Positions 10,351 through 18,224 of a DNA stretch of 64,000 nt are shown piece after piece. The stretch is from Xenorhabdus mauleonii (GTDB lineage Bacteria; Pseudomonadota; Gammaproteobacteria; Enterobacterales; Enterobacteriaceae). The notes under the pieces are model-generated. The model saw nothing but the letters and a program-made list of their open reading frames with translations, was not told the origin of the DNA and ran no database searches. Each line of letters starts with the position of its first letter. Position 1 is the stretch's first letter. The stretch spans positions 124,001 through 188,000 of the forward strand of contig NZ_FORG01000002.1 in NCBI RefSeq assembly GCF_900113945.1, written 5' to 3'. The position numbers and the translations under genes were made by a program.

Positions 10351-11076
10351 TTATTTTTTTTCATACTTAACTTCTCCATTAGGATATTCAGTCCATTTTT
10401 TTTTACCATTGTGAAATACCTTTCGGATATCAGAAGCATCCAATTTTGGGCTGTAATTAACATACCCATCATTGTTTGAGTGTAGCTTAAGACGGTATTT
10501 ATAATTACCTTTAGGAGATAAGAAGGTTATATTAGAAGAATCCCCTATAAATTCTTCATATTCTGTGGAAAAAATAGGTGTGTAATCTATTTTATTTTCG
10601 ACATTTATTTCACTAGAGTATCGTGATCTATCCATATCGTTAATATATACAGATATAAGTCCACTTTCATAAAATTTTGTATCTTTTTTTGCAAGTGGAT
10701 GCTGAGTATAAATAAGACCAATAGTTATATTACTTAGTTCCCAATCACACCAGCCCCCTCCATTTAAGGGGATTTTTGTTTCAAATTTATTGCTATCTTT
10801 ATATTGAACATCCCATTCCTCACTATGATTCCAAGCATCTCTCCCTGTAGGAATAAAGTCGGAGTTTAAATGCATTGCGGTACATGTATTGGATATATAT
10901 CGAACACTCAATTTTGGTTCAGTATTGATAGGTACTGTACCTGATACAATAATTGCTTGTCCGCTGTTTTTTTTATTTAGAGGGAAATGTTTATCAAGTT
11001 TTTTGTTTAAAATCTCATCACACCCAGCCATAAATGGGATTGATGAATAAATGAGAAGAAGTTTTATTAATTTCAT
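10351..11076 (-). CDS. Putative type VI immunity lipoprotein, copy 1
   Basis: 241-residue lipoprotein with lipobox FMAGC near residue 19 and Asp at +2 (inner-membrane retention rule). It carries the same GGGWCDW segment and 'YISNTC' motif as the following paralogue. Its ATG lies 6 nt after the stop of the lipase gene and its ribosome binding site (AGGATTG) is inside the end of the lipase gene, so translation is probably coupled. That tight effector-then-lipoprotein arrangement matches lipase effector/immunity pairs such as tseL-tsiV1 in Vibrio cholerae. Function as antidote is inferred, not shown by any residue. AT-rich. Confidence 0.73.
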   Translation of the reverse strand: MKLIKLLLIYSSIPFMAGCDEILNKKLDKHFPLNKKNSGQAIIVSGTVPINTEPKLSVRYISNTCTAMHLNSDFIPTGRDAWNHSEEWDVQYKDSNKFETKIPLNGGGWCDWELSNITIGLIYTQHPLAKKDTKFYESGLISVYINDMDRSRYSSEINVENKIDYTPIFSTEYEEFIGDSSNITFLSPKGNYKYRLKLHSNNDGYVNYSPKLDASDIRKVFHNGKKKWTEYPNGEVKYEKK

Positions 11077-11082
11077 ATTAAA

Positions 11083-12987
11083 TCAATCCTTATTATACAT
11101 AATATAATAATTTAAAGCACGTTTTCCTTCCTCAGTATTTTCACTGATTAATAAGGTGGATTCTAGCTGTTGATCCAAACGTAAAAAATATTGGAGCATA
11201 GAGCTATTACCGTTATTTTTAAATTTATCTGAATTTATTTTATTACCAGTTATAAACTTCTGCTTATGTTTATTTTCAAATTCTGTTGCATTTTCAAATC
11301 TATGTTTATCTTCTTTGTAGGTTGTATTGTGTTTAGGAATACAGAGTTCAAGGATTCTTTTTTTTATGAATTCCATATAATCTCCACTAAGATGATCTAA
11401 AATATAAAGTAGATCAAGACGTGTCCTAATTTGTTCAACCTGCATAGGTTGTTTATTTATAGGGAAAAAACCCTCTTTAGCTAATTCTCCTGGTAATAAA
11501 GAGGGAACTAAGTACAACTCAGTTTCAGTATATTTCTCACCCAACAAAAAAATATTCTCTTCTATTGTCCGGCCTTTATAGAAATGAATCATTTTTCCTT
11601 GATGCAAAAATACTTCTTTTGATTTTGTGTTCTCAATAAATTTTTTTGTTTTTTCAGGAAGTATCATTTCCATTGGAAGTAATATAGCCTCAAGATGGTA
11701 TCCATCAAAATCCAAATTGTTTTGAAAAAAATAATTATCCATGTCTCTTTCAAAAGGTACTGTTGGGATAGGATCGTTTTTATTAACATGGCGATAGTGA
11801 ATAATATTATTAATTTCCATCACTGCACTATAGGTTAATACTCTAGGCATTCCGTAAGTATACAAGCAAGGATTATGAATTCTTAGTTGAGCACTATGGA
11901 GTAAAGCTAATGCTCCCCCTAAACTGTGACCACAGATAAAAACATTTTTATCTGTGGCTAATGCTTTTATATCTTCAAAGGTGTTTATTTTTTTTGCTTT
12001 ATCTTTATCTTCATTTTTATTTTCACTTTCTATTTTGATATTATTTACTGCCATAAAGGCTTGCCAGAATCCTTTATGGACTTTTCCTTTATTGAGATAT
12101 TTTTCAGATAATTGTATCGGTTTAAATTCTAAATCCGTCCAAAAATCCTGCCCTTGCGCCGTTCCCCGCCAACTGATAATTAGATCTTTATTATTAACCA
12201 CATAAAACAACTGCGTGTCTAACTCTTTACCTGTATCTATAAATTCAACACGAGTATAACGTTCACGAAAAGGTGCATCATATACAATAGGTTGGAATTG
12301 CTTCTGTTCAATTTGGTTAGGTAAACGAGATAAGTCTAAAAGTTGGTCTTTAAAGAAATGAAATACAGAACCACTGTATTCTTTTGTTTCATCATTTCCA
12401 TTATCTTTTGCATTCGCATAAACCAACACTGACATTAAACCCTGATTATAAGCATTCACCAGTGAATACTCTTTTTGATGGTGCAATAACAATAGCCAAG
12501 CACGGAAAGGACAAATTTCCAATACATAACGAGTATTAACAAATGCAGCCCTAAATCCGTGAAATTTATTATTTGGGAAGTGATAGTTAGGAAGTTGTTC
12601 TTCATTCCAGCTCTCAATTTGAGGTGCTTTATCACAAAGGTCACCAATCTTAACATAGTGATAAGAGTGCCCTTGCTTTTGAGCATCAAATCGAACTTTT
12701 GAACCTAATGGCCCACGCACAGTTCTTAATGGCCTGAGTTCCATTTCATCAGCGAGTTTTTGTGCATCAGTCCAAAGTATCACTTGCATTGGTGGCAAAT
12801 TCTCTTCCCGTAAAAATCCCTCACCATCAGTAACACCTGTACGGATATCTTTTTTATTGCCCATACTCATTAGATTATAAGGTATTCCAATCAATGGCTT
12901 GCCCTGTTCATCCACAAGCTGAAATTCAATCCAGTGTTTTAGTGTATTTTGGCAATCAATACAATCTGTCGGTTCTAATTGGCCCAT
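11083..12987 (-). CDS. Class-3 lipase-type T6SS effector (Tle2-like)
   Basis: 634 residues. A lipase class-3 type alpha/beta-hydrolase core is marked by the nucleophile elbow GHSLGGALALL (around residue 353), preceded by a 'VVNNKDLIISWRGTAQG' type strand and followed by 'HVNKNDPIPTVPF', whose Asp is a candidate triad acid. A His further on (FDGYHLE) may complete the triad. The first ~110 residues form a separate beta-rich module, perhaps for loading on VgrG/adaptor; no signal peptide. Directly upstream lie vgrG and a DUF4123 adaptor and directly downstream two lipoproteins, the same order as vgrG1-tap1-tseL-tsiV1 of V. cholerae, where TseL is a phospholipase. Expected role: phospholipid hydrolysis in target-cell membranes after type VI delivery. 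AT-rich compared with vgrG, suggesting exchangeable cargo. ATG has AGGA upstream. Confidence 0.82.
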   Translation of the reverse strand: MGQLEPTDCIDCQNTLKHWIEFQLVDEQGKPLIGIPYNLMSMGNKKDIRTGVTDGEGFLREENLPPMQVILWTDAQKLADEMELRPLRTVRGPLGSKVRFDAQKQGHSYHYVKIGDLCDKAPQIESWNEEQLPNYHFPNNKFHGFRAAFVNTRYVLEICPFRAWLLLLHHQKEYSLVNAYNQGLMSVLVYANAKDNGNDETKEYSGSVFHFFKDQLLDLSRLPNQIEQKQFQPIVYDAPFRERYTRVEFIDTGKELDTQLFYVVNNKDLIISWRGTAQGQDFWTDLEFKPIQLSEKYLNKGKVHKGFWQAFMAVNNIKIESENKNEDKDKAKKINTFEDIKALATDKNVFICGHSLGGALALLHSAQLRIHNPCLYTYGMPRVLTYSAVMEINNIIHYRHVNKNDPIPTVPFERDMDNYFFQNNLDFDGYHLEAILLPMEMILPEKTKKFIENTKSKEVFLHQGKMIHFYKGRTIEENIFLLGEKYTETELYLVPSLLPGELAKEGFFPINKQPMQVEQIRTRLDLLYILDHLSGDYMEFIKKRILELCIPKHNTTYKEDKHRFENATEFENKHKQKFITGNKINSDKFKNNGNSSMLQYFLRLDQQLESTLLISENTEEGKRALNYYIMYNKD

Positions 12988-13008
12988 TCTTTTTTTCCTA
13001 AATTCGTT

Positions 13009-13788
13009 TTAAATTTCTTTGCTAGATGCAATCTGTTGGTTATCTGTTATAAAACGTTCAACGGTAAATTTATTCAGATTCTGTTTTTCATCTCTCGCCT
13101 GCTTCAACCACATAACAAGACTGTTTTGCAATTGCCCTTCCGGCTCATCCAGTTTCAGTGCCAATTCAGCATTTTCTTCCCAAAGCTGGCAATTTAAGGA
13201 GTAGGCCAAATTCTTGAGGGCGGTATCAGTTGCATAACGAGCTTCGATCAAATGCTCACCCAATACAAATAAACTCTCTGCCAACTCTTGAGGGCAGTTT
13301 TCCGGCCGGTAATAGCAATGTGGTTCGGGTGTATCAATCATTAACTCATTGACTGGAGTTAAGAGTTCACGCCAATCGCCGGACTGTAGAGCGGGCAGTA
13401 AGGGGGTGAAAATACGGTTGTCCATCAGGCGCAGAACCACCACGCGGCCACGCAGCAAGACTTGCTGATGTAACCGCCAGTGCTCTAACTGAAATGACCA
13501 CGGCAAGGTACTGCGATACCCCCAACCCCAACTGTTATCGCTAAATTCGTGCTTATCCAACAACAGAGCCAATTCCGGCAGGCATTTTGTTTTGGGTTGA
13601 ATCAGCCACGGGCTTTGTTCCAGCATGGCATTCATTGGCGTCCCGCTGTAGAGCGGAAATGCCTGCTCTGCCCAGCCATTAAGGTAAAAGAGCTGAACAG
13701 GGTTCGGGTCGGCCAGATTATTGACCAGAAAATAACACTCCCCTCTGTCCTGATGTGACAGCCAACTTTTCCAATTAGTCGATTCCAT
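13009..13788 (-). CDS. DUF4123 effector adaptor (Tap/TEC type)
   Basis: About 259 residues from the chosen start. A longer reading frame reaches 13848, but the ATG at 13788 overlaps the vgrG stop as TAATG, a typical coupled start, and its product begins MESTNWKSWL as expected for the family. The N-terminal half (YFLVNNLADPNPVQLFYL, then PWLIQPK) matches the DUF4123 domain pattern. These adaptors bind the effector and load it onto the VgrG tip. Lies between vgrG and the lipase gene, which names its likely cargo. Confidence 0.82.
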   Translation of the reverse strand: MESTNWKSWLSHQDRGECYFLVNNLADPNPVQLFYLNGWAEQAFPLYSGTPMNAMLEQSPWLIQPKTKCLPELALLLDKHEFSDNSWGWGYRSTLPWSFQLEHWRLHQQVLLRGRVVVLRLMDNRIFTPLLPALQSGDWRELLTPVNELMIDTPEPHCYYRPENCPQELAESLFVLGEHLIEARYATDTALKNLAYSLNCQLWEENAELALKLDEPEGQLQNSLVMWLKQARDEKQNLNKFTVERFITDNQQIASSKEI

Positions 13789-15857
13789 TATGCGTCCTCT
13801 ACTCCGGTGATAACCCAGTTTTCCTCTTGCTGTGCAAGGATGGCACAAGGTGGTTTAGCCGAAAATTCGGTTACCGGGAGTGCTTCTGCCATCGGAAGTT
13901 GCCCTACTTGTGCGAGCGGTTCTACCCCCTCCGGAAGTTGCAGTGAAACTCCACGCCCGCTGCCGGCGGAACCCTGCCCGACATTAATCGGTGAAGACAA
14001 AATCCCGCCCGGTGTGACTTTGAGAAAACTGCCGCCGACTTTCAGGGTGATTTCTGCCGCGGCTTCCAATACCACCTTGCCGCCGCTTTTCAGGTGGATT
14101 TCCTGCCCGCTGTCAATCACGGTGGCATCGCCGGTCTGGATATGCTGACTGCCGGCTATCCGGTGGGAAACATCCCCTTCGGTGGTGATTTTGCGCGAAC
14201 CGGCGACCTGATGATGGTCATCGGCGAGTATCTCGTGATAGCGGTTGTTGTCGATACGCTGTTTCTGGTCGTGTTTGATATGCCAGAGGGCATCGTTTTC
14301 AATCTGGGCGGTGAAATCTTTTTGGCCGTGGAAGTAAATTTCCTCACTGCCTTTCGCATCCTCAAACCGCAGTTCGTTAAAGCCCTTGCCTTTATGGGTT
14401 TTGGTTTTGAAGGTGGTGCGGGTTTTCTGCGCCGGCAAGTCCAGCGGCGGGCGGTTCAGGCCGTTGTAGACACACCCCGTCACAATCGGGCGGTCAATAT
14501 CGCCGTTGAGGTAAGCGATAATGACTTCCTGCCCGATACGGGGAATAGCCATAAAGCCAAAGCCGTTGCCGTTCCAGCCCTGGGCCACGCGTACCCAGCA
14601 GGACGCGCCGTCATCGGCTTTGTCATAGCGGTTCCAGTGGAAATGGACTTTTATCGCCCCGTCTTTATTGACGAAGATTTCTTCCCCTTCAGGGCCCACC
14701 ACCGTGGCGGTTTCATCGCCATCCGCCAGCGGTTTGTAATGGAACGGCGGGCGCCAGTCGGCCAGGCCGTCGATAAAGCTGAACTGGTTGGAAAGCGTGG
14801 TGCCGTCGCCACCGTTATCGCCCAGTGCTTCCGGGCAGCGGCCGTGATGGCTGATGCCGACAATCTGCCAGCGGGCATTGAGCGGGGCATGCGGGTGGCT
14901 GATGATTTCAAAGATTTTACCCGGCATCAGCTTGATGCAATTACTGCTGCCGCTGCCGGTCTTTTTCTGGTTATCCAGCGCTTCATGGCGGTATTTGAGA
15001 AACGGTTTGGCGGCGGCATCTTTCTGAAAACGCCCGTAGCTTTCAAATACGGTATACGGGGTCTGGGTGCCAAAATCGCGGAAGCCTTCGCTGCTGTGCA
15101 TATGCGAAAGGTGATAGCGCGGGTTGTCATAGTTAAAGTCTTTATGGAGGCTGCGTTGCGGACTCATGCCGACCCCCAGCCGCACCTGATAAATCGTATC
15201 GATGCCGTGGGCGGTTTCCGGTTGCGGGCTGTAGGTCAATGGCAGTCCGGCGGTCATCCCCAAATGGCTGTCGCTGAAAAAGGCCTTTTCATCTTCAAAC
15301 CAAAAGCTGATACCTTCTTCCGCGGCCAACCGGCTGAAAAACCCATAATCGGATTCGCGTTTCTGGGTCACGTACTCCCGGTCTTGGTGGGGGTCGTAGA
15401 GTTTTGAATCCGCCCGCACATGATGTTTTTTCATCAAATCCGTCAGGATGGCGGGCACATTTTGCTGATGGAATATCCGGCTTTCCTGATTCAGCGTCAG
15501 CCGCCAGAGTGCCGGGCGCACCGTCAGGCTGTACAGGGTTTTATTGCCGTCGGTGCCGACCCAATCCGCGTGGGAGACGATACCGGTGATTTTGCGTTGC
15601 AGGTGTACGCCGTGGAAAACTTGCAACACCGCTTCCTGCATCAGCAAAGCCGTTAAATCCACTTCGTCCAGCGGCTTGAACGGATTCAGGGAATGGGTTT
15701 TGACCAGCGTCAGGTTCAGGGTAAACAGCTCCGATAATCCTTCCTGCAGGGAAAATTCCCCCACGCTGAATGTCTCGTCGGGCACCCCCGCAACCTGAAA
15801 CGTAAACCGCAAGCCACTTTTGGCGGCAGGCAGCCTATCAATAAGATTTTTCATCAT
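13788..15857 (-). CDS. vgrG: VgrG tail-spike protein
   Basis: 689 residues. The N-terminal gp27-like part (FQVAGVPDETFSVGEFSLQEGLSELF) is followed by the gp5-like OB fold (VVGPEGEEIFVNKDGAIKVHFHW, GASCWVRVAQGWNG, GFMAIPRIGQEVIIAYLNGD) and a C-terminal beta-helix (SGGKVVLEAAAEITLKVGG). The last ~70 residues after the beta-helix are a Pro/Ala-rich tail, perhaps the adaptor or effector dock. It forms the trimeric puncturing tip of the type VI apparatus. AAGGAG lies 9 nt before the ATG. Follows tssF by 34 nt and is coupled to the adaptor gene. Clearly GC-richer than the downstream effector and immunity genes. Confidence 0.95.
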   Translation of the reverse strand: MMKNLIDRLPAAKSGLRFTFQVAGVPDETFSVGEFSLQEGLSELFTLNLTLVKTHSLNPFKPLDEVDLTALLMQEAVLQVFHGVHLQRKITGIVSHADWVGTDGNKTLYSLTVRPALWRLTLNQESRIFHQQNVPAILTDLMKKHHVRADSKLYDPHQDREYVTQKRESDYGFFSRLAAEEGISFWFEDEKAFFSDSHLGMTAGLPLTYSPQPETAHGIDTIYQVRLGVGMSPQRSLHKDFNYDNPRYHLSHMHSSEGFRDFGTQTPYTVFESYGRFQKDAAAKPFLKYRHEALDNQKKTGSGSSNCIKLMPGKIFEIISHPHAPLNARWQIVGISHHGRCPEALGDNGGDGTTLSNQFSFIDGLADWRPPFHYKPLADGDETATVVGPEGEEIFVNKDGAIKVHFHWNRYDKADDGASCWVRVAQGWNGNGFGFMAIPRIGQEVIIAYLNGDIDRPIVTGCVYNGLNRPPLDLPAQKTRTTFKTKTHKGKGFNELRFEDAKGSEEIYFHGQKDFTAQIENDALWHIKHDQKQRIDNNRYHEILADDHHQVAGSRKITTEGDVSHRIAGSQHIQTGDATVIDSGQEIHLKSGGKVVLEAAAEITLKVGGSFLKVTPGGILSSPINVGQGSAGSGRGVSLQLPEGVEPLAQVGQLPMAEALPVTEFSAKPPCAILAQQEENWVITGVEDA

Positions 15858-15891
15858 ATCTTTTTACTCCTTGTTGTGATGAGTCAATGGC

Positions 15892-17649
15892 TTACATCTC
15901 CCGGCGCGCGCCGTAGACTTCCCTGAACGCCCACAACGTGCCGCGCGTGTCCGGGGTAGACACATCCAATTTGACGAAGGTGGACTGGCTGATAAAACAC
16001 GCCATCGCTTCATGGACTAACCGACAGAAGCGGTACATTTCTCCCGCGTTGGCATAACAATCCGGGTTGAGCGTCAGCCCGACCCCGTGCCCGCGCACGG
16101 GGCGACCGCGTTTCATGCGGTCAGTCAGGTGCTCTTCCACCCGGACAATGCCGTCGATATGTCGGCGGATATGGCGGCTGAGTGGGCGATTGAGTTCGGG
16201 ATAAGCGTCAAACAGGCGGAGAAACTGTTTCAGGCTGTCGGTGGCAAAGAGCAACACCGGCGGGCTGGAGAGGCAGGACAGCAATGACCAGCCGGCATTG
16301 CCCTGCAACAGGGCCGGATAATCGTCAGAGACCGGGAGGATATTGTGGACGTTGAGATGGGCAGGCGAGCCTTCTTGGGTGACGGTAATGTCACCTGGTT
16401 TTAAGGTGCAGGCCTGCGTGTGGTAGCCGAGAAAATCACCGGCCACACGCAGGGCAGGCAAGTGCCCGGCCGGTTTGCCGCGCAGGTCAAAAAAATGCAA
16501 CCGGTTCGTGAGCGTGCCCAGTAAATCCCGCTCACGCTGGAACAGGTAATAAAATGTGTCCGGCTCCCCCGCTTCCGCCAGTTCAGGGGTTGACGGCGTA
16601 AACTGGTCGATGGGCAGATAACGGTAAGGAGAGCCCCGTTGCTGGGTTTCATCGGGTTGCTGCACCACTTGAATATCGTGTAGCCGATACAACTGCACAG
16701 ATTCACCGAGGGACAAGGGGTAACGATGGTTGCCCTTATCCAACAGCAGGGGCTGGCTGGTCAGGGTTTCCAGATGAATGGCGGGCACACAGCCCAACCT
16801 AAAGGCCTCATTGATATCCTCCAGCGGCAACTCACCGTCAAAGCGAAAAATCAGCTCAAAACTGCCGTCGGCATTGAGCGGCACTGCCCGGCAACTGTCG
16901 CGGATATCCACCGTCACAAAGTTGGACAAATGGGGCAAGGCATAATATTCCATCAACAATTGCAAGCCCGCATAAGTGCGTTTTTCCATCGGCAAAATGG
17001 GGGTGTCGAACAGGTTGTGCCAGCCATACGGAAAACCACGCAGTGTGCGCTGTTCGTCCTGTGTCCTGATGCGCATCTCACAGATATGCTCGTCCAGCCA
17101 CAGGCTTAATTGCGCTGCCTTCGCATTATCCGTACCGAGGAAAAAAGACAGCGCCCCGCTTTGCCAGACCGGAGAAGAAATGCCGGTCTGGCAAAGCGTC
17201 AGCACGATTTCGCTGTGGGTGCCGGTTTTTTTCACCGCCCTGTCCCGCACGATAAGCGGTTCGATATGCAGGGGGCGGCAGGTTTTAAACGTGAGCAACT
17301 GCCCGTGAACGTCAGCGGAAACAGGGGTGCCTGCCGGGATATCAAGGGTGCCCTGATGTTCGCCGTCAATGGGCTGAAATTGCATAATGGTTGTGGGCGG
17401 AATGGGGCTCAGGGCCGTCGGCCAGATACGGGACAGAATGCCGTGGGTAATTTCGGGGAAATCATCCTCAATTTTATGCCGCAAGTTGGCCATCAACAGG
17501 GCAAAGGCTTCAAAAACACGCTCAATGTCCGGATCATGGGCAGCAAACAGAAAATCGGCCAGATGGGGCGAGTCTTTCGCCACGCGTTGAGCCAGTTCCC
17601 GCAGATAGGCTCTTTCCTGCAGATACATGGACTCCTGGTTATTTTTCAT
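15892..17649 (-). CDS. tssF: TssF (VasA/ImpG), T6SS baseplate subunit
   Basis: 585 residues starting YLQERAYLRELAQ, then HLADFLFAAHDPDIERVFEAFALLMA and the DDFPEITHGILSRIWP.. segment typical of the TssF N-terminus. TssF normally acts with TssG, TssE and TssK in the baseplate. Here no tssG follows: vgrG comes next after 34 nt, and no other structural T6SS gene is in the window. It is full length for the family with no frameshift, so it may serve a core locus elsewhere or represent a split-off baseplate gene. An in-frame ATG 7 codons in is an alternative start. Confidence 0.92.
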   Translation of the reverse strand: MKNNQESMYLQERAYLRELAQRVAKDSPHLADFLFAAHDPDIERVFEAFALLMANLRHKIEDDFPEITHGILSRIWPTALSPIPPTTIMQFQPIDGEHQGTLDIPAGTPVSADVHGQLLTFKTCRPLHIEPLIVRDRAVKKTGTHSEIVLTLCQTGISSPVWQSGALSFFLGTDNAKAAQLSLWLDEHICEMRIRTQDEQRTLRGFPYGWHNLFDTPILPMEKRTYAGLQLLMEYYALPHLSNFVTVDIRDSCRAVPLNADGSFELIFRFDGELPLEDINEAFRLGCVPAIHLETLTSQPLLLDKGNHRYPLSLGESVQLYRLHDIQVVQQPDETQQRGSPYRYLPIDQFTPSTPELAEAGEPDTFYYLFQRERDLLGTLTNRLHFFDLRGKPAGHLPALRVAGDFLGYHTQACTLKPGDITVTQEGSPAHLNVHNILPVSDDYPALLQGNAGWSLLSCLSSPPVLLFATDSLKQFLRLFDAYPELNRPLSRHIRRHIDGIVRVEEHLTDRMKRGRPVRGHGVGLTLNPDCYANAGEMYRFCRLVHEAMACFISQSTFVKLDVSTPDTRGTLWAFREVYGARREM

Positions 17650-17679
17650 TGGCTTTCTCTTTTTATCCTAATGTACTGA

Positions 17680-18224
17680 CAAATAACCAATCAGCAGATT
17701 AAACTTAAAATTTACATAAAGTCAGCGCATTAAATGTAACAGTGAAGTATTGTATAAAATTATTAATTAATATCTTTAATGAAGTTTAATTTTTTGATGA
17801 TTTGGGAAGAATCTTAATCGCGGTATCTTGATGCCGGAGAAAATACTAAGATAGGTGTGTTTTGGTCGGCCGCCCTGAAATTCGAGAATCCCTATTCCTC
17901 CAAAGTAAAAAATACCCGGTGCACAGTGACAGCCTGTGCAAGAAATCAATAAAACGGACAATAAATCACATTATCTTTAAATCAGGAATGAGGGGGAAGG
18001 AATGACGGATAGATATTCAATGAACCTGCTATTACCTTGTTCATGCAGACTGGAAATAAAAGTGGCTACCTATATTGATTCGTATTGATTAAAGCGGCGC
18101 GTTGATTATGGCAATGTATTTTATTGCAATGGGCAATGGGCAATGGGCAATGGCAGAAATTTTTTATGATGATGTCGATTATCATTAATTAATTTCTGCC
18201 ACTGAGATGAGTAAATTTCTCGCC
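17680..18224. other. Intergenic region, no gene assigned
   Basis: 545 nt between tssF and the TonB receptor gene. A 60-codon frame at 17776-17961 (minus) has no recognisable homology or good ribosome binding site. The only structured element is the 7-bp tandem repeat at 18126-18153, listed separately. The promoter of the tssF operon is presumably near 17650-17760, which is AT-rich; no confident box seen. Confidence 0.5.
18126..18153. repeat. Tandem repeat, four GCAATGG units
   Basis: Four perfect head-to-tail copies of the 7-bp unit GCAATGG, about 70 nt beyond the 3' end of the receptor gene (18225). Non-coding; a candidate for slipped-strand length variation. Confidence 0.9.

Noticed and set aside
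14094-15407. 437-codon open frame antisense to vgrG
   Set aside because: It lies fully within vgrG, whose motifs are unmistakable; long antisense frames are common in GC-rich genes. No ribosome site or known motif.
17110-17679. 189-codon frame antisense to the start of tssF
   Set aside because: Shadow of tssF; composition follows the third-codon GC of the real gene.
17776-17961. 60-codon minus-strand frame beginning with a lipobox-like stretch
   Set aside because: No good ribosome site, no recognisable family, no helpful neighbours; too little to call a gene.
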